Notes: generated by a model not told the origin, from the sequence alone. DNA of 64,000 nucleotides from Virgibacillus sp. MSP4-1 (GCF_010092505.1 NZ_CP048021.1:2604001-2668000); one strand, 5' to 3'. Positions 44,540-54,010 are shown, counted from the first letter of the stretch. Numbers and translations are program-made.

Positions 44540-45121
44540 CTATTTATGTTTATGAAAATAGTCTTCTAAGTCTTTTATAGGTATATAATCAAAAATCTCC
44601 CCAGATTGCACCAGCTTCGTTAAACGGTCGAGCCAATAATAGTATTTTTGGGCTTCCTGAAGCTGTTCATAATCCAACCTGGCGTGCTCTCTCAGTTCTT
44701 CATCAATTTCGCTGTCTTCCACCACTTCTTTGAGCTGTGTTTCGGCTCGTTGAATGCTTGCAAGAAACATACGAACCTCACGTTCCCATTTGTTCCCATA
44801 GAAACGGGAAAAATAGTGAAAGAAATTTTTTTCAGCGGTAAACAAATCGCGTTTTGAACCTTTTTGCCATATTTTTTGTACAATATTGATTTCCTGAAGT
44901 TTTTTCACCGATGTACTCATGCTTGCCTTGCTCATCCCAAGCTCTTCTTTCATTTCATCTAATGTCATAGGATGGTGTTTAAAGTACATCATAGCGTATA
45001 GTCTTCCTACAGATGGTGTAACTCCATACAAATCCATCGTTTCTGAAATGGTGTTAATCATCATGCTTTCAGCTTGTTCAATTTTTTCTTGAGTTTCCTG
45101 CTTTTTATGGTTATGATCCAA
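44540..45121 (-). CDS. GbsR/MarR family transcriptional regulator
   Basis: 193 residues starting at TTG 45121 (AAGGAG nine bases upstream). Residues 25-95 form a winged helix: VTPSVGRLYAMMYFKHHPMT, then LDEMKEELGMSKASMSTSVK; the C-terminal half is a dimerisation and ligand helix bundle ending IPIKDLEDYFHKHK. GbsR proteins sense choline and repress glycine-betaine uptake or synthesis genes in Bacillus. No gbsAB or opu gene is adjacent; the nearest operon is the ABC importer upstream, so its target is open. Confidence 0.88.
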   Translation of the reverse strand: MDHNHKKQETQEKIEQAESMMINTISETMDLYGVTPSVGRLYAMMYFKHHPMTLDEMKEELGMSKASMSTSVKKLQEINIVQKIWQKGSKRDLFTAEKNFFHYFSRFYGNKWEREVRMFLASIQRAETQLKEVVEDSEIDEELREHARLDYEQLQEAQKYYYWLDRLTKLVQSGEIFDYIPIKDLEDYFHKHK

Positions 45122-45223
45122 TCATTACAACTCCTTCCCTTTGTTATACAACCGGGAAAATAGAATATCATTTGTAAGTTCAATTCGTTCAGTTAGATGA
45201 TCATTTATTAAACAATCGGTTGT

Positions 45224-45251
45224 AGTATACTAAATATGAAATAAATGTCAA
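45224..45251 (-). promoter_or_regulatory. Sigma-A promoter of the GbsR-like gene
   Basis: Minus strand TTGACA (45246-45251), 16-bp spacer, TATACT (45224-45229), about 100 bp before the TTG start. Confidence 0.65.
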
Positions 45252-45392
45252 TCAATTTTCTGTGAACGGTTGATTCTTTATCCTTATTCTATATCGGAGG
45301 AGCTGTAAGATTAACAGTGAACCCATTCTCATAGTCTGCAGCCTGAACCTATCTACTGGAACCTTTTTCAATAAGTAGTCGATCAGGAACTT

Positions 45393-46445
45393 TTATAGGA
45401 AATGGGGGCTTTTAGGCATTTCCAGACCAATGCTGTCCCCTTTATTAAACCGATTCGTTCGACTAACATTAAATTGATCGACTAAAATTTCAGTTCCGTT
45501 CAAATCAACAAAATAACGGATAAAGTTGCCGTTATAAACGACTTTGGAGACTTGACCCTGTAATTTACTGTTTTCATTTATGGCAATGCGCTCTGGTCGA
45601 ATCATGACTTTGCCATTTGACCTGTCTGCACTATCCTCGTCCTTCTCTACTTCAAACTGAACAGAGGCATTTTTAAACAGGGTTGTCTGATTATCTGTTT
45701 CGGTTGTTCCTTCCAATATGTTAGAGTGTCCAACAAAATTAGCGACAAACTCGTTCTCAGGATGGTTATAAATTTCATCCGGCGCGCCTACTTGCTGAAT
45801 CACACCACCATTTAAGACAACCACCCGATCGGAAATACTAAGAGCCTCTTCCTGATCATGCGTTACAAAAATAACAGTTAAATTTAATTCGTCTTTTAAT
45901 CTGCGAATCTCCTCCCGCATAATCATACGCAGGTTCGCATCAAGGTTGGACAATGGTTCATCAAGTAACAATACTTTTGGCTGCAGGACAAGGCAACGGG
46001 CAATGGCTACACGCTGCTGCTGACCTCCACTAAGCTCGCTCGGCTTGCGGTCACCGTATCCTTCCAGCTGTACTTGTGACAATGCCTGACGAATGCGCTC
46101 CTTGCGTTCTGATTTACTCACTTTTTCTATTTTCAGACCGTATTCTACATTTTGATAGACCGACATATGAGGGAATAAGGCATAGTTTTGAAACACCATT
46201 CCCGTCGAACGCTTCTCTGGAGGCAAATGGTCAATTCTATCGTTATCAAGGATGATCTCTCCGGAATCCTGACTGTGAAAACCACCTATCGTGCGTAACA
46301 GCGTTGTTTTCCCGCATCCACTCGGTCCTATAAAGGAAATCAATTCTCCTTTGTCAATTTGAACGGAAATATCATCAACCGCTGTTACATTTCCAAAATA
46401 TTTAAATAGATGTTTTAAATTTAAAAAAGATTCTTGTTGCGGCAC
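45393..46445 (-). CDS. ABC transporter ATP-binding protein (Fbp/Pot-type)
   Basis: 350 residues from GTG 46445, seven bases after GGAGG. Walker A GPSGCGKTTLLRTIGGF near residue 42, signature LSGGQQQRVAIARCL near 137, Walker B VLLLDEPLSNLD near 160, the switch His in VIFVTHDQEEAL, and a C-terminal TOBE domain (residues 245-350). This combination is typical of iron, polyamine and 2-aminoethylphosphonate importers. It is the last gene of the operon HAD - binding protein - permease - ATPase. Confidence 0.92.
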   Translation of the reverse strand: MPQQESFLNLKHLFKYFGNVTAVDDISVQIDKGELISFIGPSGCGKTTLLRTIGGFHSQDSGEIILDNDRIDHLPPEKRSTGMVFQNYALFPHMSVYQNVEYGLKIEKVSKSERKERIRQALSQVQLEGYGDRKPSELSGGQQQRVAIARCLVLQPKVLLLDEPLSNLDANLRMIMREEIRRLKDELNLTVIFVTHDQEEALSISDRVVVLNGGVIQQVGAPDEIYNHPENEFVANFVGHSNILEGTTETDNQTTLFKNASVQFEVEKDEDSADRSNGKVMIRPERIAINENSKLQGQVSKVVYNGNFIRYFVDLNGTEILVDQFNVSRTNRFNKGDSIGLEMPKSPHFL

Positions 46446-46596
46446 TGTCAAACCTCCTTTATATTTCTGATGCCGGAAGCTGGAATCATCCAGCTCTACC
46501 TGGCCACTATGCGCCTCTTAAAATTTACTTTCATTGTCAGAAAGCCCTCCTGACAAGGGAGTATTCAGGAATATTAACTTTACATCATGCAATAGT

Positions 46597-48276
46597 TTAA
46601 ATTTTTACGCCGGTACGTTTTTCGATAAATTTCAATAGACCCATACAAGCGAGTACGATAACAATTAAAACAAAGGACATCGCTGAAGCCATTCCGATTT
46701 TTGCCTGTTGAGCCAGATTGAGAATATACACAGCAGCAAGGTTTGTACCAGGAGCAATGAGAAAAACAACAGAGCTAATGGAAACCATGGCTGTCATAAA
46801 CGTATAAACAAAACCGGCGACAAAAGACGGACTTAAAATGGGAGCAATAATCTTGAGAAACGTACGGTACGGTCCTGCTCCCAAATCATTGGATGCCTCT
46901 TCCATGGATGAATCAATCTGGTGCATTTTACTGATACTGTTTTCCATACCGACGCCAATTTTTCTAAAGGTCATGTTTAATACAAGTAATGTTACGGTTC
47001 CTGTTAAAAAGAACGGAGGACCGTTAAAAATTAATACATACCCAATCCCCATCACCGTTCCTGGTACAGCCAGTCCAAATAACGTCAGAAACTCCAGGAT
47101 CTGTTTGCCGGGAATCGGTTTTCTTGCAAATAAATATCCTTGTAACATACCGATCACAGCAGCAAAAATAGCAGAGATAAAGGAAACAATGATACTTGTA
47201 TATAATGATCCCCACTCAGTTTGTTCTTTGAAATGTTCCAGTGTGAAGGTATTATTAATTCCGATGATCTTCACAAATGCACCGAGTACAACCATCACGA
47301 ACATGCCCAGAACAAAGAGAATAAATAATGTACTGATGCCTGCCATCACAGCTTTTACTGATTTCGATAAAGGTGCGTTGGAACCGCCGGACTCACCACT
47401 GATTGTCTCCAGATTCGTATCCTTTAGATAGTAGGTCTGGAAAATAAAAATAATCAGACTTGGAAAAATCAGAAAGACTCCCATTACGGCAGCAAGTTCC
47501 ATATTATGCTGTCCAACTACGGCCAGGTATGTCTCTGATGCCAAAAATGGCAATCCTCCTCCGATAATCAGTGGATTGGAAAAGTCAGCCAATGCCATGA
47601 CGAAGACTAACAATGCAGCCTTGATTATCCCGGATTTGGCAAGGGGAAGGGTCACCTTACGCAGCGTACCCCACTGGTTGGAGCCAAGGTCCCTGGAAGC
47701 ATGCTCCAGACTGGGACTCATCGTACGTAATGTTCCTTCTACCAGCATGTAACCAATGGGAAAATACCCAATAACCTGGGCTAATACCACACCCCAGAAT
47801 CCGTATATACTGAATTCCCAGCCAAACCAACTATTTAATAACTGGGTAATTAAACCATTACGCCCCAATAAAATAATCAGTGATAAGGAAAAGATAAAGG
47901 GCGGAGTTACCAATGGCAAGAGTGCCACTCCACCATAAAACCTGGACAGATAACTCCGGGAACGTGTTACATAAAGGCCAACAGCTATGCTTAAAATGGT
48001 AACGATAATGGTTGTCATAATTGCTGAAGCCACACTATTACGAAGAGATATCAAATAAGAAGTTGAGGAAAAAAACTCCTTGTAATGCTCTATGGTTAAG
48101 GCTCCTGAACCGATACCGAAGCTCTTTAATAAGACAGCCAGAACCGGTACAACGATAAATAAAAGAATGGCAAGAGCGAGAACCGATGTTAAAATGGCAA
48201 AGCCAGGCTCAGACCAGAACTTTTTCCATGTTGTTGCTAAAGAATTGGGCTTCCGCCTCGAAAGCGTCATGCTCAC
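46597..48276 (-). CDS. ABC transporter permease, fused double-domain (FbpB/ThiP-like)
   Basis: About 559 residues with twelve membrane segments arranged as two homologous six-helix permease halves. Each half carries an EAA loop for the ATPase (LEHASRDLGSNQWGTLRKVT near residue 190, MEEASNDLGAGPYRTFLKII near 465). Start GTG 48276 is preferred by its distance from GGAG; ATG 48270 is an alternative. The double permease with an iron/phosphonate-type binding protein is seen in Fbp and PhnSTUV-like importers. Confidence 0.9.
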   Translation of the reverse strand: MSMTLSRRKPNSLATTWKKFWSEPGFAILTSVLALAILLFIVVPVLAVLLKSFGIGSGALTIEHYKEFFSSTSYLISLRNSVASAIMTTIIVTILSIAVGLYVTRSRSYLSRFYGGVALLPLVTPPFIFSLSLIILLGRNGLITQLLNSWFGWEFSIYGFWGVVLAQVIGYFPIGYMLVEGTLRTMSPSLEHASRDLGSNQWGTLRKVTLPLAKSGIIKAALLVFVMALADFSNPLIIGGGLPFLASETYLAVVGQHNMELAAVMGVFLIFPSLIIFIFQTYYLKDTNLETISGESGGSNAPLSKSVKAVMAGISTLFILFVLGMFVMVVLGAFVKIIGINNTFTLEHFKEQTEWGSLYTSIIVSFISAIFAAVIGMLQGYLFARKPIPGKQILEFLTLFGLAVPGTVMGIGYVLIFNGPPFFLTGTVTLLVLNMTFRKIGVGMENSISKMHQIDSSMEEASNDLGAGPYRTFLKIIAPILSPSFVAGFVYTFMTAMVSISSVVFLIAPGTNLAAVYILNLAQQAKIGMASAMSFVLIVIVLACMGLLKFIEKRTGVKI

Positions 48277-48344
48277 AGTCAACACTCCTTTTCATCGAAC
48301 GCTTTAAATAAACAGCGGCGAGACAGAGCTCGCCGCTACTTCCC

Positions 48345-49364
48345 TTATTCAGAGAATTTTTCGCGCCATTGTTCCATGACTTTATCACGGTTTTCGGCTG
48401 CCCATTTAGCGTCGTAATCTACAAAATGCTCCCGCAATTCATCACTATTTTTACTTCCTGAAATGCCAGGCTTGGTGACAACCGAACGGAATTCAGCTGT
48501 TTTCTTCATGAATTCCTCTGAACCTAAGTAGTCCATGACTTTTTTAGCTTTTTCAGGTTGATCTGTATCTTTAAAGATCCAGTTTACATCCAAGCTGTAA
48601 CCTACACCTTCTGATGGGAGGAATTGCTCAACTGGATATCCCTCTTGTTTAAAGTCCGTAACCGCTTTGTCCCATGTAATTCCGACTGCATACTCTCCCT
48701 GAGCCACCATTTGTGCGGGTGCTGTACCGGATTTCGTATACTGGGCAACGTTTTTATCTAATTCCTGTAAATAATTCCAGCCTTCTTCCTCACCAAATGT
48801 TTGCAGGATTGTTGAGACAAATAAAAAGGCTGTCCCTGAAGTACCTGGATCAGGCATGACAATTTCACCTTTGTACTGAGGATCGAGTAAATCCTTCCAT
48901 GATTCCGGCTTGTCCAGTCCTTTATCCTCAAAAATATCTGTATTTAATCCAACTGAGGTATACCAGAATGACGTACCATACCATTTGCCGTCTGGATCCT
49001 TATATTTTTCAGGCACATCACCCCAATTTTCAGCATCATATTTCAGCAAATAATCCTTCTCGGCAGCTTTAATACCAAATCCCTGCAGCATACCGATTTG
49101 CATATCAGCCCCGAAGTTTGGTGCTTCTGAATCAATACGGCTCCAGCCTTCTCCACTGGACATACGAAGTACATCCAGCTTCACGCCTGTATTTTCTTCA
49201 ATATTCTCCACAAGGGCATCCATCGTGTCACTGTTATTATGCGTATAGACCTTCAATGGCTCATCACTTTTGCCATCTCCGTCCGAACTGCTGCTTTCAC
49301 TTCCGCATGCTGTTGCTAACATCGCAAGCACGGCTATCACTAAAATAGATAAATATTTTCTCAC
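48345..49364 (-). CDS. ABC transporter substrate-binding lipoprotein (iron/phosphonate type)
   Basis: 339 residues with a lipoprotein signal MRKYLSILVIAVLAMLATAC, Cys at residue 20. The fold is the FbpA/PotD cluster: PLKVYTHNNSD start, GADMQIGML near residue 85, WYTSVGLNTDIFEDKG near 130, MPDPGTSGTAFLFVSTILQT near 165 and GVGYSLDVNWIFKDT near 250. The paired tyrosines typical of FbpA iron binding are not seen; the small-residue PDPGTSGTA pocket resembles phosphonate or organophosphate binders. It starts with GTG that shares a base with the HAD stop (TAGTG). Confidence 0.88.
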   Translation of the reverse strand: MRKYLSILVIAVLAMLATACGSESSSSDGDGKSDEPLKVYTHNNSDTMDALVENIEENTGVKLDVLRMSSGEGWSRIDSEAPNFGADMQIGMLQGFGIKAAEKDYLLKYDAENWGDVPEKYKDPDGKWYGTSFWYTSVGLNTDIFEDKGLDKPESWKDLLDPQYKGEIVMPDPGTSGTAFLFVSTILQTFGEEEGWNYLQELDKNVAQYTKSGTAPAQMVAQGEYAVGITWDKAVTDFKQEGYPVEQFLPSEGVGYSLDVNWIFKDTDQPEKAKKVMDYLGSEEFMKKTAEFRSVVTKPGISGSKNSDELREHFVDYDAKWAAENRDKVMEQWREKFSE

Positions 49365-50137
49365 TAATTGTCCTCCTCTTTTTTTGGTAATACCTTACTA
49401 TTTTTATAGTTTCTAATCAGATGATCCGCTTCTTTTAAATGGCTGGATGTCTGAATTTCGTTGGAAACAATCCCTATACCAGCCAGCAAATTGGCGTTCT
49501 TTCCTGTCACCATATCCCCATTCGAATCCCCAACAATGAGAGTCTTTTCTGGCTGGATCTGCAGTTGCTCGCAAGCTTTGAGTGCCATATCAGGAAACGG
49601 CTTCCCCCTTTGTACAGCATCATGACCAATAACACAGCCAAAATAATCAGAAATACCGAGTCCATCTAAGTGATCTCTGGCCCGTCCGGTATCATCGGAA
49701 GTGACAACCCCTAGGGGAATGGAAGCGGAGTGCAGCTGATCCAGAAATGTGGTTAATCCCTTTATGGGTTTTAAACAATCTTCTAACTTGATTGAGGTAT
49801 CTGCGGATTCACGGTTATGTACTACAATTGCAGTCGCTTCATTCCAGGGGATTCCCTTTTCGTATAAACAAAAGGATAACAGCGTATCCAGATCATCCAT
49901 GCTTCCAATTGCCAAAGGACCAGCAGGATCCCACATGTTCTGATCCAAATCAAGTCCAATCGTTGAACCCAGTACAGATACATCAAGTTCAACTTCCTGT
50001 ACATCTTCTATTAGGTTATTCATCCATTGCCTGGCCCAATGAAGCCACAACTCTGCAAAATCAAGTAATGTCCCATCTTTATCAAACAGAATACCATCAA
50101 TCTCATAATGCCGTTTATCTATCGTTACTTCGGGCAA
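49364..50137 (-). CDS. HAD-superfamily phosphatase
   Basis: 257 residues from TTG 50137, eight bases after AAAGGGGG; the GTG at 50146 overlaps that site. HAD motif I is FDKDGTLLDF near residue 17, motif II VVTSDDTGRA near 150, motif III the Lys in GKPFPDMAL near 185 and motif IV LIVGDSNGDMVTG near 205. A helical cap of about 100 residues follows motif I, as in phosphoglycolate- or phosphonatase-like enzymes. As the first gene of an importer operon it probably removes phosphate from the imported substrate. Confidence 0.88.
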   Translation of the reverse strand: MPEVTIDKRHYEIDGILFDKDGTLLDFAELWLHWARQWMNNLIEDVQEVELDVSVLGSTIGLDLDQNMWDPAGPLAIGSMDDLDTLLSFCLYEKGIPWNEATAIVVHNRESADTSIKLEDCLKPIKGLTTFLDQLHSASIPLGVVTSDDTGRARDHLDGLGISDYFGCVIGHDAVQRGKPFPDMALKACEQLQIQPEKTLIVGDSNGDMVTGKNANLLAGIGIVSNEIQTSSHLKEADHLIRNYKNSKVLPKKEEDN

Positions 50138-50209
50138 TAAGGCCACCCCCTTTACCGAAATAAAAACCCTGCTTTTAAGTCTATTTTAAAAGTGACTAAC
50201 GGGCCACAC

Positions 50210-50238
50210 AGTATGTTTACGTCAAAATTAACGTTCAA
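50210..50238 (-). promoter_or_regulatory. Promoter of the HAD/ABC operon
   Basis: Minus strand TTGAAC (50233-50238), 17-bp spacer, CATACT (50210-50215). Nearby TTWACG-like hexamers recur every 12 bp (TTTACG, TTAACG), loosely resembling PhoP sites, which use 11-bp spacing. Confidence 0.45.
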
Positions 50239-50401
50239 AATATTCAATTTGTAAAATTTTAAGTAAACAAACTGTATACTTAAAACATCTTACATCATAT
50301 GAATACGTTGTCAAGGTCCAAAGTCTCAATTTACGTCAGGGATATGAGTCTCAAAGCCTTTATTAGCCCTTTTTAAGAAGTTTTCAAACAGAATTGAAAA
50401 T

Positions 50402-50429
50402 TTGACAAAAGAATGAACTGTGTTAATGT
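50402..50429 (+). promoter_or_regulatory. Promoter of the metallophosphoesterase gene
   Basis: TTGACA (50402-50407), 16-bp spacer, TAATGT (50424-50429), leaving a leader of about 150 nt. Confidence 0.55.
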
Positions 50430-50589
50430 ACCAAATGTATAATCAGTTTAAAATGTTAAGATTTTTCTTAACAAACTGAATCATGAAAAGGAGGTGTACA
50501 AAGCTATTAAGAGGCAAACACATCTATCTATGAAACTATGGCCTCTTAATATAGTAAAAGACGGACCAAAACTTTCAGGAGGTACTTAT

Positions 50590-52170
50590 ATGTCAAAGAT
50601 TTTTCAGAAAAATGTATTAAAATTAATCGTTACTGCCATTCTGGTTTTCTCCATCGGAATGACTTCATCTCCCTGGAACGCCCAGGCAGAAGATCATTTA
50701 GGAGATACAAATACTTCATCAGAAGAGCCTAACTTGGTCTTCCCTGTAATTAGTGATACACAACTCGGCCGTGCTGAAGGTGACCCGGAAAGATTTGAGG
50801 ATGCGATGAAACAACTCAATCAACTCGCACCAGAGCAAGACGCTATAGCTTTTCTTGGTGATTTAACCAGTCATGGCGTTATAGAGGAATATGAAACATG
50901 GTCATCTATTTTTAATGAATATGTCCAGCCTGAAGCTGAACAGCTCATTGGAATTGGAAACCATGAGTATAATTATAATGGCCTGACACCCGAAAAATCC
51001 CAGGAACGTTTTTTTGACTATACCGGTATGGAATCCCTTTATTACCATAAAAACATCAAAGGCTATGATTTTATCATGATGGGAGAAGAACGAGGGTATT
51101 TCTATTCAAAAGATCAGGTTCAGTGGCTAGGTGACCAACTGGAGCAGGCGGAAAAGAGAGATTCCAATAAGCCGATTTTCGTATTTTTACACCACGGGAT
51201 AAAAGACACCACATACGGTACTGAAGATTGGTATATCGAAAATGATAACCAGAAACTCCTTCGTGAAACGCTCAAAAAATATCCACAGGTCATTTTAATT
51301 GCCGGCCATACCCATTATCCTATTAGTGATCCAAGATCCATCCATCAGGAAGACTATACTGCCGTTAACTCAGGTTCTATCGCATATATGTGGACCGAAA
51401 AGGGATATATTCAGGGTGAAGTTCCAGAAGCAGAGGTAAGTAACGGTCTGCTTGTGAAGGTCTATGATGATGAAGTTGTCATTAAGCGCCGAAATTTTAC
51501 CGGTGAACGATGGGTTGAGGAACCATGGGTCATTGACACTCCAGTGGAAGATACAGCAGACTTTAAGTACACAGATGATCGCGATCAGGTAAGTCCTTAT
51601 TTCTATGAGGATTCCAATATTGATATTACAGAGACAACAACAAACAGCTTAAGTATTTCGTTCCCGCAGGCTTTTGATAATCTACTGACTCATTCTTATC
51701 AGGTAACAGCCAAAAATCAGGAAACCGGAGAAATTGTGAATCAATACAAAGCTTTCTCAGAGTATTATAAAGGTGAGGTTCCAAGTTCATTAGAATTCCC
51801 GGTAAATAACCTGGATCCGGCGACAACCTATCAAATAGGTGTACAAGCTATTGATGCGTTCGGAAATGTTAGTGATCAGATAACAACAACCGCAACAACA
51901 TTAACAGAGAATGTTGCAGAAATGCAGGAAGTCATCGGACAATTTGAAAATCATGGAGCTTTCGCTAATCATGGCGTAGCCCAGTCATTGAAGGCGCAAC
52001 TAAACTCAGTAAACAAATTTGTACAAAAAGATGCTACTGAAAAAGCGATCAAGCACATGAATGACGCAAAATCTTTATTGGAAAACAGACAGCAAAATAA
52101 CCAGATTTCCGAGAGCGCATACAACTATCTCACGTTCAATATCGACCATTTAATCAAACAATGGAAATAA
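50590..52170 (+). CDS. Secreted calcineurin-like metallophosphoesterase with FIMAH-type C-terminus
   Basis: 526 residues from ATG 50590 (AGGAGG seven bases upstream). Signal peptide residues 1-35, cleavage after AQA. The phosphoesterase domain (residues 50-300) carries the metal motifs PVISDTQLG, FLGDLTSHG, GIGNHEYN, FLHHGI and IAGHTHYP. Residues 330-440 are a fibronectin-like beta module, and residues 450-526 match the FIMAH-type end (VIGQFENHGAFANHGVAQSL onward). Exported enzymes of this kind hydrolyse phosphodiesters or phosphomonoesters. The divergent importer/HAD operon suggests a scavenging route for organophosphates. Confidence 0.9.
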   Translation: MSKIFQKNVLKLIVTAILVFSIGMTSSPWNAQAEDHLGDTNTSSEEPNLVFPVISDTQLGRAEGDPERFEDAMKQLNQLAPEQDAIAFLGDLTSHGVIEEYETWSSIFNEYVQPEAEQLIGIGNHEYNYNGLTPEKSQERFFDYTGMESLYYHKNIKGYDFIMMGEERGYFYSKDQVQWLGDQLEQAEKRDSNKPIFVFLHHGIKDTTYGTEDWYIENDNQKLLRETLKKYPQVILIAGHTHYPISDPRSIHQEDYTAVNSGSIAYMWTEKGYIQGEVPEAEVSNGLLVKVYDDEVVIKRRNFTGERWVEEPWVIDTPVEDTADFKYTDDRDQVSPYFYEDSNIDITETTTNSLSISFPQAFDNLLTHSYQVTAKNQETGEIVNQYKAFSEYYKGEVPSSLEFPVNNLDPATTYQIGVQAIDAFGNVSDQITTTATTLTENVAEMQEVIGQFENHGAFANHGVAQSLKAQLNSVNKFVQKDATEKAIKHMNDAKSLLENRQQNNQISESAYNYLTFNIDHLIKQWK

Positions 52171-52269
52171 CGGTTGATACGCACGGATAATGAAAAAAAG
52201 GAAGAGCAATTCACCCGGTTTTTTCCGGGGATATGTCCTTCCTTTCCGTTATGAAAGGTATCCCGCTTA

Positions 52270-52818
52270 TCATTCTCCCGGTCTCCCCGGCGGTGTGAAT
52301 TTTGGCGGCGTATTAATCCATCCGCTGTTTACCATTAAATTTTTGAAGGGCTCTGAAAACTTCATGAGGTTGACTTGTATTTCAAAAAAGAGCAAGCCGA
52401 CATCGCTGCGAACGGATTTTGACATAGCCTGAGCACAGTAAGTTATGGATGAGGCAATTTTTACGGAAATAATATTAGCAATTTCTCCATCTTTTAATTT
52501 TACACCCTCTGGAATCACATTTGGATCTGAAGGCGGCTTTGCCGAACTCACCTCTGGCAAAGGAACTCCCTCTTGAAGCAAAAACTTTTCTAACCGTTTT
52601 GTATCCGACTTGCTTGATTTATAAGCTGATTCAATCGCATGTTTCAGGTCCTTATTCGTAGTGGAGTTTAACCCAACCTGATATAAGACTTGCGCTTCAT
52701 TAAAGGCAGTATAGGCTGTCCATAAGTCCATAACTTCTCCAACATGCAAGGGAGGCTTAGGCTCATTATCCACGTAATTTTTAATATGTTCAGTAACTGC
52801 TTCCAAAATGTTAAGCAA
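52270..52818 (-). CDS. DUF3231 family protein
   Basis: 182 residues beginning MLNILEAVTEHIKNYVDNEP, with the helical pattern of DUF3231, a ferritin-like four-helix family found in sporeformers, often in two tandem copies; here only one copy is present. The Pro-rich end (INTPPKFTPPGRPGE) is typical. Some members lie near spore genes, but no function is established. The TTG start follows GGAGG with a further GGGAG. Confidence 0.82.
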   Translation of the reverse strand: MLNILEAVTEHIKNYVDNEPKPPLHVGEVMDLWTAYTAFNEAQVLYQVGLNSTTNKDLKHAIESAYKSSKSDTKRLEKFLLQEGVPLPEVSSAKPPSDPNVIPEGVKLKDGEIANIISVKIASSITYCAQAMSKSVRSDVGLLFFEIQVNLMKFSEPFKNLMVNSGWINTPPKFTPPGRPGE

Positions 52819-52926
52819 AACTCCCTCGACCTCCTTAATAACTATTTACTATATTTTTTACAATTATAGTTATACTATACATTCTTCAATCCCAAATCAG
52901 CTAAAAACGAATGACTTTTAAAAAAA

Positions 52927-53020
52927 GTGAAACTTCCATCTGTGGGCGTTTTCTCCATCTCCCACTTGGTCTTGTTGGGGTACCCTTAAAATTTGAAGCG
53001 GGAGTATTACGGCCAGTTCA
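52927..53020 (+). repeat. Structured repeat element, copy B
   Basis: GTGAAACTTCCAT, CTCCCACTTGGTCTTGTTGGGG, then GAAGCGGGAGTATTACGGCCA. CCCACTT can pair with GAAGCGGG. It lies in the 5' region between the DUF3231 gene and dps, upstream of the dps promoter. Confidence 0.7.
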
Positions 53021-53080
53021 TACATGATAATTTTCCTGTTAATCGTTCAAACTACTGAAGAAACGTTATAAGCAGATGAT

Positions 53081-53118
53081 TTGAAGATTACCCTGCACGC
53101 AGATTATAATAATTATAA
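53081..53118 (+). promoter_or_regulatory. dps promoter with perfect PerR box
   Basis: TTGAAG (53081-53086), 18-bp spacer, TATAAT (53105-53110). TTATAATAATTATAA (53104-53118) matches the PerR consensus TTATAATNATTATAA at every base and covers the -10. A second AT palindrome (TAATAATTATTA) follows. Confidence 0.85.
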
Positions 53119-53171
53119 ATTAATAATTATTACATTCTATAACCAGAGAAATTTTGAGGAGGTCATACATT

Positions 53172-53639
53172 ATGACAAACACAAATGTAAAGGAAGTCTT
53201 GAACAAGCTGGTAGCTACACAAGGATTATTTTATACTCGTCTCCATCAGTTCCATTGGTATATAAAGGGTCAGCACTTCTTCTCCCTTCATGAAAAATTT
53301 GAAGAGCTGTATAACGGTGTATCGGAAAGCATGGACGAAGTCGCCGAACGTCTGCTTGCTATTGGCGGGCAACCTTACTCCACACTGGGGGAATTCATCG
53401 AACATTCCGTTATAGAAGAACGTGTGGAAGATAAAAATCTGTCTGAATCGGAAATGGTTCAGGCCGTTATAAATGACTTTAAAACCTTACGCGATTTCTT
53501 ATCTGATGGAATTAAGGTAACAGAAGAAAATGGAGATGACATTTCCAATGACATGCTGATTGCCATGAAAGGCGACATTGAGAAGAATACCTGGATGCTG
53601 CAGGCCTTTCTTGGGAATGACGCTTTGGATGAAAAATAA
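53172..53639 (+). CDS. dps: Dps-family DNA-protecting ferritin (MrgA-like)
   Basis: 155 residues from ATG 53172 (GAGGAGG eight bases upstream). The inter-subunit ferroxidase residues are seen in LHQFHWYIKGQHFFSLHEKF, with E and D residues in SESMDEVAERLLAIGG. Dps dodecamers oxidise and store iron and bind DNA under peroxide stress. The perfect PerR box identifies it as the functional equivalent of mrgA in B. subtilis, derepressed by hydrogen peroxide. Confidence 0.93.
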   Translation: MTNTNVKEVLNKLVATQGLFYTRLHQFHWYIKGQHFFSLHEKFEELYNGVSESMDEVAERLLAIGGQPYSTLGEFIEHSVIEERVEDKNLSESEMVQAVINDFKTLRDFLSDGIKVTEENGDDISNDMLIAMKGDIEKNTWMLQAFLGNDALDEK

Positions 53640-53651
53640 ATCACAAAAGGA

Positions 53652-53688
53652 AAACAAGGTTGGCTAAGTGTCCAACCTTGTTTTTTTT
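53652..53688 (+). terminator. Terminator of dps
   Basis: AAACAAGGTTGG and CCAACCTTGTTT form a perfect 12-bp stem followed by Ts. A single degenerate unit of the 52-bp repeat family (GTCCATATT ... ATGAGGGACA) follows at 53700-53724. Confidence 0.88.
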
Positions 53689-53908
53689 GGCCTGAGCCAG
53701 TCCATATTCCGGGGATGAGGGACAATTTGTGTGAACTGGCCCATTTTCATTTGGGTCATGAATCACTCATTCATAAAAAATATACACGGCACCTTCATAC
53801 AAAAGAAGGTTAAATCCATTTTTGTGTTGAAGTTAATATAGTAACAGTGCATATGAATTTAATGGTATGGTATTTATATTACATACATATTGAAAGGTGT
53901 GATGTCTT

Positions 53909-54010
53909 ATGGCATATAAACTAAATCAAGATAACAAAGCAGGTTTTGTCTTTTGGAAAAAGTTCATGCAGAGGAGATGTCACATTGAAATTAACAGAAG
54001 AAACATTTGA
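53909..54010 (+). CDS. Small upstream frame overlapping the acetyltransferase start
   Basis: 33 codons from ATG 53909 with GAAAGG upstream, beginning MAYKLNQDNKAGFVFWKKFM. It runs past the TTG start of the acetyltransferase in another frame and ends at 54010. It could couple translation or be a relic of a larger gene; no homologue is recognised. Confidence 0.35.
   Translation: MAYKLNQDNKAGFVFWKKFMQRRCHIEINRRNI

Noticed and set aside
50216..50290. PhoP binding site
   Set aside because: The TTWACG-like hexamers recur every 12 bp, not the 11 bp expected for Pho boxes, and match the consensus poorly.
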